Position numbers and translations under genes: made by a program | Source of the DNA: Succinivibrionaceae bacterium | GTDB taxonomy: Bacteria > Pseudomonadota > Gammaproteobacteria > Enterobacterales > Succinivibrionaceae | Assembly: GCA_016284235.1 (NCBI GenBank) | Contig: JAEEOK010000059.1 | Location: 1-64,000, forward strand | Direction of reading: 5' to 3' | DNA length: 64,000 nt | Shown here: positions 1 through 8,524 of the stretch, one piece after another | Layout: each line of letters starts with the position of its first letter | Position numbering within the stretch: position 1 is the stretch's first letter | The notes under the pieces: generated by a model | What the model was told of the DNA's origin: nothing | The model's database searches: none | Seen by the model: only the letters and a program-made list of their open reading frames with translations

Positions 1-1
1 T

Positions 2-790
2 GAATGCAACGGCTCCATCGGCAGTGACAGCACTTTACTTGAGTCCTTGCGTGATGTGCTTAACTGTGGCTTTGCAGTTCCGGTGGTTCGTGACAACACC
101 TTATCGGTTAAGAGACTTCATGCCGGAGCACAGCCTGTGCAGATTTTTACGAAGAGCAATATGACCTCAAGTCCGGTAATCACTTACTCTCTGCCAAAAG
201 ATGATGACGTGAATGAGGTGGTGGTAAATTTCACCTCTCCGGAAACCTATAAGACCGAAACGGTGTACTGTCACATTGATGAGGAAGGAAATAAACGCAT
301 CACGTATTATCCGGAATCCGACAATCAGGAGAGACTTGATGCCTGGGGAGTAACCGACAGAGAGCATGCCATGGCACTCGGTATGAGGCGACTTCGGTAT
401 CTTAGAAATACCAGAGTAACCTATGACATCAAAACCGAACTCAACGGACTCAACTGCAATTTCAACGACCTTGTGGGACTGGTGCTGGATGAGAATCTCT
501 CAAATATTACAGGAAGAATAATAGCCATTAACGGACAGACCATTACCACCGATATCGAGATTCCGGAAGACTGCTGGGACGGAGTCGTCTACACCGTAAC
601 CATCGAGTGCGCATCTGATCTGACTGAGCTTTACACCATGAATGATAAGGTGTATGCCGCACTAGTAGATCTGTGCGTTGATATCTGCAGAAGGAATGAT
701 AAAAAGAAACTTGTATGGATTGCTGATCGGGATAAGGCTTTAAATTATGCGGTAAAACCGGATGAGATGCTGCTGACGGTTCACCGCTAG
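2..790 (+). CDS. Phage tail-tip (TipJ / lambda J-like) protein, 5' end cut by window edge
   Basis: The frame is open from base 2 (residues ECNGSIGSDST...), so the true start lies outside the window and the internal TTG at 47 is not a start. The 263 visible residues resemble the tail-tip attachment proteins of lambda J type, which form the distal hub of the tail and contact the host surface. Family-like stretches are ECNG-x-IG near the left edge and LGMRRLRYLRNTRVTYD from about residue 126, then LNCNFNDLVGL and a VTIECASD segment. No other structural, lysis or integrase gene follows, so this is probably the end of a prophage remnant. The frame stays open for 28 more sense codons after the TAG, which suggests the stop may be secondary. 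Family assignment is fairly good; function of the remnant is unknown. Confidence 0.75.
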   Translation, partial: ECNGSIGSDSTLLESLRDVLNCGFAVPVVRDNTLSVKRLHAGAQPVQIFTKSNMTSSPVITYSLPKDDDVNEVVVNFTSPETYKTETVYCHIDEEGNKRITYYPESDNQERLDAWGVTDREHAMALGMRRLRYLRNTRVTYDIKTELNGLNCNFNDLVGLVLDENLSNITGRIIAINGQTITTDIEIPEDCWDGVVYTVTIECASDLTELYTMNDKVYAALVDLCVDICRRNDKKKLVWIADRDKALNYAVKPDEMLLTVHR

Positions 791-878
791 TTTGCTCGAA
801 AATCCTGTCCTGGAAACTGGCTATTCGGGAAGTTGGGCGATTTGGCTCAGGAAGTAAATAGCAGACTCGGGGAATGAT

Positions 879-912
879 GAAAAAGCCGACAATACTACTA
901 GGAGCGTCGGCT
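879..912 (-). terminator. Terminator of the 151-aa orphan gene
   Basis: On the minus strand a 7-bp perfect stem (AGCCGAC/GTCGGCT, loop about 15 nt) is followed by five T residues, about 30 bp past the stop of the gene at 942-1397. Confidence 0.6.
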
Positions 913-941
913 TGATATCAATGTACTAGCTTAAAAATTCT

Positions 942-1397
942 CTAACGTCCCGAAGATTTATATGCCTCAACTTGAGCAATTATCTTAGGATCAAGTTCTG
1001 GAATATACTCATCGTTAATTAACCGATCAGCATAGGAATATCCAGCCTTTGGTAAGAGATCTATTGCAAGGCTGTCAAGTATTCCGAGCTCGTCATACTT
1101 CTCAGTGTCAAAATCAATCCTATAGTAAAAATAACCTAAGAATTTATATGGTTCAATGACAGGATGATCCTGACCTCCATAACTCCAGAACAAATTTGCA
1201 AAATTGATTGCGGATTCGGGGGTTTTACATTCAGTAAAAAGATAGTTTATCCAACTTTCAAATGTTTTTTTCCATCCAAATTCAGATATTTGCTGTTTTA
1301 CTTTCTCCCTTGTTTCTTTACGTTGTTCGTTGGAACTAACACCATAAGTACGATTGAACAGCCAATGTGTCCGCTCATCAATTTTGTTACTGCTCAT
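942..1397 (-). CDS. Orphan 151-aa protein beside the phage tail gene, immunity-like in size and setting
   Basis: I do not recognise the family. The protein is soluble, rich in aromatic residues (WLFNRTYG, WKKTFESWINYLF, FLGYFYYRIDF) and has no signal peptide or membrane segment. It has a good ribosome site (AAGGGG, 7 nt before ATG) and its own terminator, so it looks like a functional gene. It converges on the tail-tip gene and is followed, further right, by a decayed copy of that gene's 3' end and a second small minus-strand gene. Size, composition and position resemble morons or immunity proteins stored near polymorphic toxin or phage tail genes, but no toxin is visible; that reading is inference. 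Confidence 0.6.
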   Translation of the reverse strand: MSSNKIDERTHWLFNRTYGVSSNEQRKETREKVKQQISEFGWKKTFESWINYLFTECKTPESAINFANLFWSYGGQDHPVIEPYKFLGYFYYRIDFDTEKYDELGILDSLAIDLLPKAGYSYADRLINDEYIPELDPKIIAQVEAYKSSGR

Positions 1398-1662
1398 TTT
1401 TCATCCCCTTAGAATCTTCATCAAACAATTCCTTGTTGCTGTTGTACAGACGTTTAAGATCCGCTCAACTAGCTTTAATGATTGTCTGTTAGGACGGTAA
1501 TACCCACTATCATTATTAACTGCAAAAATTATTCCCTGACGAAAATTAATCTGTGACTGCTTCAAAAACAGCAGCAGACAGGCAAGCTGCAACTACTGCA
1601 TCGGTGCTGACGGCAGAATCGGACTATGCACTGATGAACAGAACCGCTCCTGGTGCTCGTCA

Positions 1663-1800
1663 TCCTGGGACAATGACAAGCGAGCCGTAACCATCGATTG
1701 CGCCTCTGACATGACTGAGCCGTACACCATGAATGATAATAGTGTATGCTGCACTGGTAAATCTGTGCGTCGATATCTGCAGACGGAACGACAAGAGTAG
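1663..1800 (+). pseudogene. Decayed second copy of the tail-tip gene 3' end
   Basis: The segment repeats bases about 583-710 of the tail gene. Translated, SWDNDKRAVTIDCASD aligns with CWDGVVYTVTIECASD of the intact copy, then TEPYTMND with TELYTMND. After AATGAT one extra base shifts the frame (AATAGTG against AAGGTG); beyond it the frame VYAALVNLCVDICRRND matches VYAALVDLCVDICRRND. It has no start and no continuous frame, so it is a broken fragment. Weaker similarity may reach left to about 1588 (CNY against CNF). The fragment ends in a CTCGAAAAT motif that is also found just after the intact copy. Confidence 0.7.
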
Positions 1801-1825
1801 TGATCAAACTGGCTCTCGAAAATTG

Positions 1826-2188
1826 TCAATCTTGACCAAGTAATTCAGTGTAATCATCCATGATGACTTCCGAGAATGGAATCCCCCCAATAACCCGACT
1901 TTCAAGTAAATCATGCATATCAGCGTACTTTCCTAACAATTCGTACTTACGTCTATGCTCAGATGATACTTCATCATCTCCCAATACTTTTTTGTATAGA
2001 CCAAAAAGAACGTCTCTTCCATCAGGTAAGATCTTAATTTCATCTTTGTACATTGACCAAGTGTGTAGTCTGTACTCAGTTCCATGATATGAAAAATCGA
2101 GTCCGTACCAATGCCCCTCTGACGGCCCCCATTCTCCTGTGTATTGAGACATGAATTCATCAAGAGACTTATATTCGTTCAATCGCAT
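1826..2188 (-). CDS. Orphan 120-aa acidic protein, immunity-like
   Basis: A small soluble acidic protein with no signal peptide. Shine-Dalgarno AAGGA lies 8 nt before the ATG. Notable stretches are WYGLDFSYHGTEYRLHTWSMY, an ILPDGRDVLFGLY motif and a C-terminal GGIPFSEVIMDDYTELLGQD. I associate this layout with uncharacterised single-domain proteins found in many gut bacteria, but cannot name a family with certainty. Like the 151-aa gene, it lies on the minus strand directly after a copy of the tail-tip 3' end. It may be an immunity or moron gene carried by the phage remnant; no partner toxin is visible. Confidence 0.6.
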   Translation of the reverse strand: MRLNEYKSLDEFMSQYTGEWGPSEGHWYGLDFSYHGTEYRLHTWSMYKDEIKILPDGRDVLFGLYKKVLGDDEVSSEHRRKYELLGKYADMHDLLESRVIGGIPFSEVIMDDYTELLGQD

Positions 2189-2418
2189 TTCGAATATCCT
2201 TCTAGCAGCAATTCCACAGTTTCAGAGCCATTTTGGGGTTGGGTGTTCAGAACTGCTATTGCCAAAAAGCAGTTCAGCACACTCGACCTCAGAAAAAATG
2301 CCTGTTTTTCATACTGTAAATATGTTTCAGCAAACTCATTTTTCAAAGAAATACAGCATAAAATTCATTGTGTAAATTTTATCCACCACCGCTGAAACCG
2401 CATGAATACTTGGTTTCT

Positions 2419-3750
2419 TTAGGCTTTATCACGTGACAGCAGTACAACCGTCTCGACGTGTTCCGTATGGGTAAACATATTGAAAATCGACCACCGTTTA
2501 AAGATGTAACCAGCATCTATAAGAACTTTAAAATCACGGGTCGCTGTTATAGGATTGCACGAAACATAAACAACCCTCTTTGGCTTGGCTTTAGTTATAT
2601 ACAAGGCGACACATGCAGCGCCCTCCCTTCCAGGATCTAGCAAAACGCCATCGTATGATTCTCCGGCAAACTTCTCTTTCTTAAACTCATGGCTAAGATC
2701 ACACTGTACAAAAGACGCGTTTTCAATACCATTCAGCGAGGCATTTGAAACTCCGGTCTTAACCATGGAATCAACAACTTCAACACCAGTTACAGATCCA
2801 GCCTTTCGTGCAAGCTGAAGAGTAAAATTTCCCATACCAGAAAAAAGATCTAGAAATGATTCATTATTTTTAGGTGCCATATACTCAAGAACCGTATCAA
2901 TCATTTCATTATTAACAGTTCCATTGATCTGAATAAATGCATCCGGCGTAAATTCATAACGTATGCCATTAACCTCATAAAAAGGTTTTATTTTCTTATC
3001 CGAGAGACAAATGAGAGAATTTGACTCATCCTGAATATAAACGGTAATATTTTTTTCTGCAGACCATTTTTTCAAGATATCATTGTCTCCATCTGATATT
3101 TTTCTTGTATGCCTAATCAGAACAAAAACTCCGTTATCAGTCATCAGCAGTTCAATATGCCCAACAAAAGCCCTACTTTCAAGGCTGTTGACAATATCCC
3201 TCATAGGTACAATGATAGCGGACAAATCCTGTAGAAGAACCCTACATTCAGATATTTCTATAATCTGATTAGAATTTGCCTTCCTGAAACCTATTTCTGT
3301 TCTTTTTGTTGAACGGTTGTAGTAGGCTGACAATCTGCAAGCTCTGCGATAGCCGACCTCAGCACCAGTGACAATGCGATCCGGAGGCGGAAGTTCAATA
3401 CCTACATTTTTTCTGAATACCTGCTGAAGTCCACGAAACTTCGCATCAATCTGCCTTTCAACAGGTATAAACTGACAACTGCAACCTCCGCAAAGATCAG
3501 AAAACTCGCATAAATTCTCAGTTATCCGCTCCGGTGAACAGATATTGAATTTCTGAACAGAAGCAAAACCGATTCCTTTGGAAAGTTCAATTTTCTCAGC
3601 ACGAATATTATCTCCCGGCATGGCACCACTTACAAACCAGGTGCGACCGGAACTGTGCCCTACACCTCGGCATTTTCCGTCAAGATCTGTAATTTCCAAA
3701 TCAAAATAACGATCTGTCTGACTCTTTACCGGTTTAAAAAAATTAGCCAC
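2419..3750 (-). CDS. rlmD: 23S rRNA (uracil-1939-C5)-methyltransferase RlmD
   Basis: RlmD methylates U1939 of 23S rRNA with S-adenosylmethionine. The 443-residue protein has an N-terminal TRAM domain (about 10-65), an iron-sulfur cluster motif C-x5-C-x2-C at about residues 81-90 (CEFSDLCGGC), a SAM-binding DLFSGMGNFT, LLDPGREG, the catalytic Cys in SCNP and the general base Glu in HVETV. The frame can be read from a GTG at 3765, but the GTG at 3750 has AGGAG 6 nt before it and gives MANFF, matching the MAQFY start of the E. coli protein, so I prefer it. It stands alone: the next gene upstream, pdxJ, has a terminator between. RlmD versus the paralogues RlmC and TrmA is decided by the TRAM plus iron-sulfur layout. 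Confidence 0.92.
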   Translation of the reverse strand: MANFFKPVKSQTDRYFDLEITDLDGKCRGVGHSSGRTWFVSGAMPGDNIRAEKIELSKGIGFASVQKFNICSPERITENLCEFSDLCGGCSCQFIPVERQIDAKFRGLQQVFRKNVGIELPPPDRIVTGAEVGYRRACRLSAYYNRSTKRTEIGFRKANSNQIIEISECRVLLQDLSAIIVPMRDIVNSLESRAFVGHIELLMTDNGVFVLIRHTRKISDGDNDILKKWSAEKNITVYIQDESNSLICLSDKKIKPFYEVNGIRYEFTPDAFIQINGTVNNEMIDTVLEYMAPKNNESFLDLFSGMGNFTLQLARKAGSVTGVEVVDSMVKTGVSNASLNGIENASFVQCDLSHEFKKEKFAGESYDGVLLDPGREGAACVALYITKAKPKRVVYVSCNPITATRDFKVLIDAGYIFKRWSIFNMFTHTEHVETVVLLSRDKA

Positions 3751-3847
3751 AAAAAGCTCCTGCACGAAAATTCAATAAACGAAATAAGATGAAAAATACA
3801 GCATCACATACACAAACAAAAAACTGACAATGCAGATGTCTCCTAAA

Positions 3848-3895
3848 AATAAGAAAAGGACACAACCGTATCATAAAATAGCGGCAATGTCCTTT
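3848..3895 (-). terminator. Terminator after pdxJ
   Basis: Minus-strand AAAGGACA pairs with TGTCCTTT around a 25-nt loop that contains a short CCG/CGG inner stem, followed by TTTTCTTATTTTT. It lies about 70 bp after the pdxJ stop and before rlmD, separating the two units. Confidence 0.55.
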
Positions 3896-3966
3896 CTATC
3901 AATGAGATCAAAAAAAATTAAGGCAAACTTTCTTACCCATCATAATTTTTCTGATCCATGACTTAA

Positions 3967-4707
3967 TCAATCTGCGTTTCTTGCTTCAACACACAGACGC
4001 TTCATTTCACGCACTGCCTCAGGGAGACCTGTATAAACAGCTCTTGCAATAATTGAATGACCGATATTAAGTTCATTAATTTCAGGTATTGCAGCAACAG
4101 CTGACACGTTATGATAGTTGAGACCGTGACCGCCATTAACCTTCAATCCTTTTGAAGTGCCGTAGGCAGCCATTTCCTTAAGTCGCTGAAGTTCTTCCAG
4201 CTGAACAGATTCTGAATCCGCATCTGCATAGCGCCCGGTGTGGAGTTCAATTAGGGGAGAACCGGTTTTAACAGCGGCATCTATCTGCTCTTTAACAGGA
4301 TCTATGAAAAGAGAAACCTGAATACCGGCTTCAGACATTTTTGAAACTGCTGCTGCAATTTTTTCAATCTGACCAGCAACATCAAGACCTCCCTCAGTAG
4401 TTACCTCCTGACGTCTTTCAGGAACCAGACATACAAAATCAGGCTTCAACCGGCAGGCAATCTCAACCATTTCATCAGTCACAGCCATTTCCAAATTCAT
4501 TCTGGTTTTTATAGTCCTGCGGAGAATCTCCACATCACGATCAGTTATATGACGCCTGTCCTCTCTTAAATGAGTAGTTATCCCGTCTCCTCCGTTTTCC
4601 TCTGCAATAGCTGCTGCATATACAGGATCTGGATAACTTGTACCGCGAGCATTTCTTAGGGTGGCTACATGATCAATATTTACACCTAAATATACTTTTG
4701 ATTTCAT
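3967..4707 (-). CDS. pdxJ: Pyridoxine 5'-phosphate synthase PdxJ
   Basis: PdxJ condenses 1-deoxyxylulose 5-phosphate with 3-amino-2-oxopropyl phosphate to give pyridoxine 5'-phosphate, the ring-closing step of the DXP-dependent vitamin B6 route. At 246 residues it has the usual length. Visible family motifs are [16 protein letters not shown] at the N terminus, HLREDRRHI, a central [12 protein letters not shown] and the C-terminal [11 protein letters not shown] and LNIGHSII phosphate-binding stretches. It follows recO, as in many gammaproteobacteria, but here a 360-bp spacer with a terminator-like inverted repeat separates them, so it may have its own promoter. GGAG lies about 13 nt before the ATG, a long spacing. 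Confidence 0.95.
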   Translation of the reverse strand: MKSKVYLGVNIDHVATLRNARGTSYPDPVYAAAIAEENGGDGITTHLREDRRHITDRDVEILRRTIKTRMNLEMAVTDEMVEIACRLKPDFVCLVPERRQEVTTEGGLDVAGQIEKIAAAVSKMSEAGIQVSLFIDPVKEQIDAAVKTGSPLIELHTGRYADADSESVQLEELQRLKEMAAYGTSKGLKVNGGHGLNYHNVSAVAAIPEINELNIGHSIIARAVYTGLPEAVREMKRLCVEARNAD

Positions 4708-5067
4708 ATTATTAAAACATCTCCTCTAAACTCCTGTTGTTTCAAATCACCGGTTCTATGAACATCGGTATTAAAAAACTTCAAGATTTTTATTTACAGC
4801 ACCGATAACAAAAGGAATTTCTCTACTGAAAAGCAGCCATTGTCCTGCCCTGCAGAAATTCCCTGCTGTTCCTCCAGCATACATTACAAAAACAGTAAAA
4901 CATAGCTAAAAAATCTTCATCAACATCACAATCAGATTAAATTACCGCATAAGCAGGAAATTATCTTAACTTTCACCCTCAGATGTCACTATATTTTCCC
5001 CTGCTCTTCACACAAACACGGTCAACCTTCATGAATTTCTGAAAATTGAACTTTATGGATAAAGATA
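4708..5067. other. Intergenic spacer recO-pdxJ (360 bp)
   Basis: AT-rich and without a credible coding frame. Its only clear structure is the inverted repeat at 4814-4862 (separate entry). The rest probably holds the pdxJ promoter, which I could not assign confidently. Confidence 0.5.
4809..4862 (-). terminator. Terminator-like inverted repeat between recO and pdxJ
   Basis: On the minus strand GGAATTTCT pairs with AGAAATTCC (9 bp, perfect) around a 31-nt loop that contains an inner GCAG/CTGC pair. TTTTGTT follows. It could end the lepA-recO transcript or be a leader element of pdxJ. Confidence 0.4.
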
Positions 5068-5811
5068 TTATTGCTGTCTTAACATTGCCTTGTATTTTGA
5101 AAAAAGTTCCCTGCTCTTTATTCTGTGATTACCCAGATGAGAATCTATAGCCTGTCTGCAGATTTTTTTTGCGGCAGCAAGAACATCAAGATCCATCAGT
5201 TCACCGGCACCGAGACGTTTCAAATCGTCTCCTGAAAAAGTCGTAATGTTGTTCCAATCAGTTGCATGGATAAAACCTGATGACGGATCATAATAGTATC
5301 TCTCAGCGCCTGAAATGGTATTACCCTGAGAATCTGTATTGAAGTTTATCCCGTATCCAAGCTGGGACAGAACATCGAGTTCAAAAAGACGGAATACCGC
5401 CTCTACACCGGTTATACCGTAGTCAGTCAGATAAGACAATAAATTTTGATAGCCGTTAAATATATCAGGATAAGGAACATTTCTTTCCATAAGATAGAAA
5501 AGCAACTCATTAAGATACTGACCGCAAAAGGTCTCAACCGGTCCCAAAGCGTACCGGTTCTTAAGTTCAACATTTGATAAATTCATAAGTTCGCTGCTTC
5601 CGCTCAAAGATGCCGTGAGCAGATTAAAAGGCTGAAGTTGCGCCTTCAAAGGAGATTTGATCCGCCTTGAGTTACGACTTACAGCCGTAACTATACCATT
5701 ATCAAATGTAAACAAATCTATCAGCTGTCCGTACTCCAGATAAGATCTGGTCCTCAATACGAACATCTGCTGACTGCGAGGTATGTAACTAATTCCTGCT
5801 CTTCTTGTCAT
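5068..5811 (-). CDS. recO: DNA repair protein RecO
   Basis: RecO works with RecF and RecR to load RecA on SSB-coated single-stranded DNA. The N terminus has the oligonucleotide-binding fold typical of the family ([22 protein letters not shown], then [19 protein letters not shown]), followed by the helical C-terminal domain. No zinc cysteine cluster is present, as in other gammaproteobacterial RecO. A longer frame from 5868 exists, but the ATG at 5811 places the conserved region at the usual distance from the start and gives 247 residues, close to the E. coli length. It overlaps the era stop by 23 bp, indicating translational coupling. Sequence identity to the family is modest apart from the N terminus, as is usual for RecO. 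Confidence 0.88.
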   Translation of the reverse strand: MTRRAGISYIPRSQQMFVLRTRSYLEYGQLIDLFTFDNGIVTAVSRNSRRIKSPLKAQLQPFNLLTASLSGSSELMNLSNVELKNRYALGPVETFCGQYLNELLFYLMERNVPYPDIFNGYQNLLSYLTDYGITGVEAVFRLFELDVLSQLGYGINFNTDSQGNTISGAERYYYDPSSGFIHATDWNNITTFSGDDLKRLGAGELMDLDVLAAAKKICRQAIDSHLGNHRIKSRELFSKYKAMLRQQ

Positions 5812-6799
5812 TGTCTGAGAAGAAATCCTGATCAATGTATCCCAGAGAACGAAGAGCACGTTCATCATCAGCCCATCCGGACTTGACCTTAACCCATGTC
5901 TTCAAGCAAACCTTGTTTTCAAACAATTTTTCCATATCCTGCCGGGCTTCGATACCTATCTGCTTCAGTCTTGATCCGCCCGCACCTATTACCATCTTCT
6001 TCTGTGAATCTCTTTCGACCAGAATCAGAGCATCAATATGGTAAATTCCCTTTTCGTCAGTTTTAAAATTCTCAATCTCTACCGTAACCGAATACGGAAG
6101 CTCGTCCCCTGTAAAACGCATCAGCTTTTCACGCACAATCTCAGAAGCCATAAAACGTGAGGAGCGGTCGGTAATATAATCATCAGGAAATATAAATTCA
6201 GATTCCGGAAGCGAATTTCTGGCCAGTTCCTTCAGTTTCTCCACATTATTGCCATGAACCGCTGACACCGGAACTACATCGGCAAACTGCATCTTTTTAC
6301 TGACTTCCTCAATGAAGGGAAGAAGATTCTCCTTGTCCGATATCCTGTCTATTTTATTTATGACAAGAACCACCGGTGCTTCTGCCCTGGCAACCTTCGA
6401 GAGAACCATTTCATCATCAGAGTCAAAGCGAAGTCCCTCCACAACAAAGAAAATCATGCCCACATCTCCGAGAGAACTTTCCGCAGCCCTGTTCATCAAG
6501 CGGTTGATGGCTCTTTTCTCCACCGAGTGAAGACCCGGAGTATCAACGTAGATAGTCTGACACCCGCATTCCGTATCGATTCCCATGATACGGTGACGTG
6601 TAGTCTGGGGCTTTCGCGAGGTTATAGAAACCTTCTGACCGAGAATTTTATTTAAAAGCGTGGATTTACCAACATTAGGTCTGCCCACTATTGCCACAAA
6701 ACCGCACCGGGTCTGAACCGGATCTGCATTTTCAAAATGTTCGGCATTGCCGGAGCACTCCTGATTTACAGCAGCTTCATTATTTTCTGTTTTGCTCAT
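5789..6799 (-). CDS. era: Ribosome-assembly GTPase Era
   Basis: Era is an essential GTPase that binds the 3' end of 16S rRNA during 30S maturation. G motifs are intact: GRPNVGKS (G1), the QTTRHR switch I, DTPG (G3) and NKID (G4). The C-terminal KH domain contains [11 protein letters not shown] and ends with the usual [11 protein letters not shown]. The frame can start at a TTG (6835), but the ATG at 6799 gives MSKTENN and fits the spacing from rnc. The 30-residue extension before the G domain is acidic and longer than in E. coli Era. It overlaps recO and follows rnc with a 13-bp gap, so the order lepB-rnc-era-recO is one transcription unit. Confidence 0.95.
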   Translation of the reverse strand: MSKTENNEAAVNQECSGNAEHFENADPVQTRCGFVAIVGRPNVGKSTLLNKILGQKVSITSRKPQTTRHRIMGIDTECGCQTIYVDTPGLHSVEKRAINRLMNRAAESSLGDVGMIFFVVEGLRFDSDDEMVLSKVARAEAPVVLVINKIDRISDKENLLPFIEEVSKKMQFADVVPVSAVHGNNVEKLKELARNSLPESEFIFPDDYITDRSSRFMASEIVREKLMRFTGDELPYSVTVEIENFKTDEKGIYHIDALILVERDSQKKMVIGAGGSRLKQIGIEARQDMEKLFENKVCLKTWVKVKSGWADDERALRSLGYIDQDFFSDNDKKSRN

Positions 6800-6812
6800 A
6801 TTCAATAAACAC

Positions 6813-7496
6813 TCATTTTTTTTCAATTTGGGCAAGAACTTTCATGGCGGCATCCTGCTCTGCTCGTCTTCGGGTGGTTCCCGTACCAGTAAACGCCTCG
6901 CTGAACAAAGACACTCTGCAGGTAACTGTGAATATCTGATTGTGTTCGGCTCCGACTATATTGAAGATTTCATAAACGGGAAGCGCAAGACTGCGACTCT
7001 GCAGATACTCCTGAAGTCTGCTTTTCGGATCCTTTTGCTTTCCTGGAACTATTTCTTCAATAAGTTTGCCGAACCATCCCATAAGAACACTGTCAAGCTT
7101 TGCCAGGTCGGAATCCGTGTCAAAATAGATAGCACAGATAATAGCCTCAACAGCATCGGCAAGAATAGAATCCCTGCGGTAGCTTCCGCTCTTGCGCTCC
7201 GAAAGCCCGGTAACGATATAATCGCATAAATTGAAACGATGCGCTATTTCCGCAAGAGTAGCCTCTTTGACCAGAGATGAGCGCATACGCGACAGTATGC
7301 CTTCATCACAGTTTTGAAATTTATCAAACAGATGACGGGAAATAATGACACTCAGCAGAGCATCACCGAAAAACTCAAATCTCTCATTGTTATATGTATG
7401 TCCCATGCTTCGATGAGTCAGAGCATGGCGCAGGTAATCCTTATTTTTAAAAGTATAACCTAAAGATGCCTCAAGTTTTGAATAATTATCTGTCAT
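6813..7496 (-). CDS. rnc: Ribonuclease III
   Basis: RNase III cleaves double-stranded RNA in rRNA processing and mRNA decay. The endonuclease domain (about 1-150) carries the signature [11 protein letters not shown] with the metal-binding Glu and Asp, and the second acidic cluster [14 protein letters not shown]. The C-terminal double-stranded RNA-binding domain spans about 158-225 ([11 protein letters not shown] to [13 protein letters not shown]). Length 227 matches E. coli (226). Its ATG overlaps the lepB stop by 4 bp (ATGA), a strong sign of coupled translation in the lepA-lepB-rnc-era-recO operon. Confidence 0.96.
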   Translation of the reverse strand: MTDNYSKLEASLGYTFKNKDYLRHALTHRSMGHTYNNERFEFFGDALLSVIISRHLFDKFQNCDEGILSRMRSSLVKEATLAEIAHRFNLCDYIVTGLSERKSGSYRRDSILADAVEAIICAIYFDTDSDLAKLDSVLMGWFGKLIEEIVPGKQKDPKSRLQEYLQSRSLALPVYEIFNIVGAEHNQIFTVTCRVSLFSEAFTGTGTTRRRAEQDAAMKVLAQIEKK

Positions 7497-8431
7497 TTGA
7501 TTCTGCCTAAACGTTTAAATCTAAACTCATTCGGAATGTATTTTTCCGCCAGCGTCTGAGGATCCTCCTTGAATCCCACACTGAACCAGATAAAACTCGC
7601 TTTTCCGATGAGATTTTCAAAGGGAACAAATCCCCAGAAACGACTATCAAGGCTGTTATCACGATTGTCACCCATTACAAAATAATGTCCGTCAGGAACT
7701 GTCCATTCCCCCTGATGACCATTCTGAACAAAATAGGATTCGCTATTATCAGTCTTCGGATTTATAAGAATATCATGCTGTACATCACCCAGAGTTTCGG
7801 AAAATCTGGACTGCGGCATGCTGTTCATAAAATACTCGCCTTCTCCCTGAAATTCAGACGTTACTCTGATAATATCACTGTCTTTTTCTCTTGGTTTGAT
7901 AAAAAGATGCTTGTCTCTGTAGATAACCCTGTCTCCGGGAAGACCTATGATACGCTTGATAAAATCAGTTTTAGGATCCACGGGATACTTGAATACCGCA
8001 ATGTCACCCCGCTGAGGTGCATAGGTATCAATTATATTTTTATTGGTAAACGGATTCTTGATACCGTAACTGAACTTATTAACGGCAATAAAATCTCCGG
8101 CAAAAAGTGTCGGCATCATTGATGCGGACGGTATTCTGAACGGTTCAAACAAAAAAGATCTGAACACCATGACAAAAACCAGGACCCAGAAAAGACTGCG
8201 GCACTGATCTATATAAAAACCCTCCTCCTCCAGCTTTTCTATTGCTTTTTTGTCTTCCCTGGTAAGTTTAAGTTTTTGACCGGCAGATGCTCCGTCACGC
8301 TTGGCCACAACACCTCTGAGATACTCATCAATGCGCTCCTTCCTTGCCCTGCGCAGAAACACAAAATCGTAAACATAACCGATAAAAGCTATTCCGGTCA
8401 CAGTAAACAATATGGTAGTAAACAAATTCAT
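7493..8431 (-). CDS. lepB: Signal peptidase I
   Basis: LepB cleaves signal peptides from proteins exported by Sec and Tat. It is anchored by an N-terminal membrane segment (residues 3-20) and a second one near 80-97, with a charged cytoplasmic loop between. The catalytic Ser is in FRIPSASMMPTL and the catalytic Lys in DFIKRIIGLPGD. The C-terminal box GDNRDNSLDSRFWGFV is intact. At 312 residues it is close to E. coli LepB (324). It is preceded by lepA with a 93-bp gap and overlaps rnc by 4 bp. Many lipoprotein and secreted products in this window would be processed by this enzyme or by LspA. Confidence 0.96.
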   Translation of the reverse strand: MNLFTTILFTVTGIAFIGYVYDFVFLRRARKERIDEYLRGVVAKRDGASAGQKLKLTREDKKAIEKLEEEGFYIDQCRSLFWVLVFVMVFRSFLFEPFRIPSASMMPTLFAGDFIAVNKFSYGIKNPFTNKNIIDTYAPQRGDIAVFKYPVDPKTDFIKRIIGLPGDRVIYRDKHLFIKPREKDSDIIRVTSEFQGEGEYFMNSMPQSRFSETLGDVQHDILINPKTDNSESYFVQNGHQGEWTVPDGHYFVMGDNRDNSLDSRFWGFVPFENLIGKASFIWFSVGFKEDPQTLAEKYIPNEFRFKRLGRIK

Positions 8432-8524
8432 TATTTTTACACCTTGCTAATCTTTTGATTCCGGACAGCACCCGGAGTCATCCAACTTCTGAAGTTTAAA
8501 CCGATAATTTCCGTTAAAATTCCG

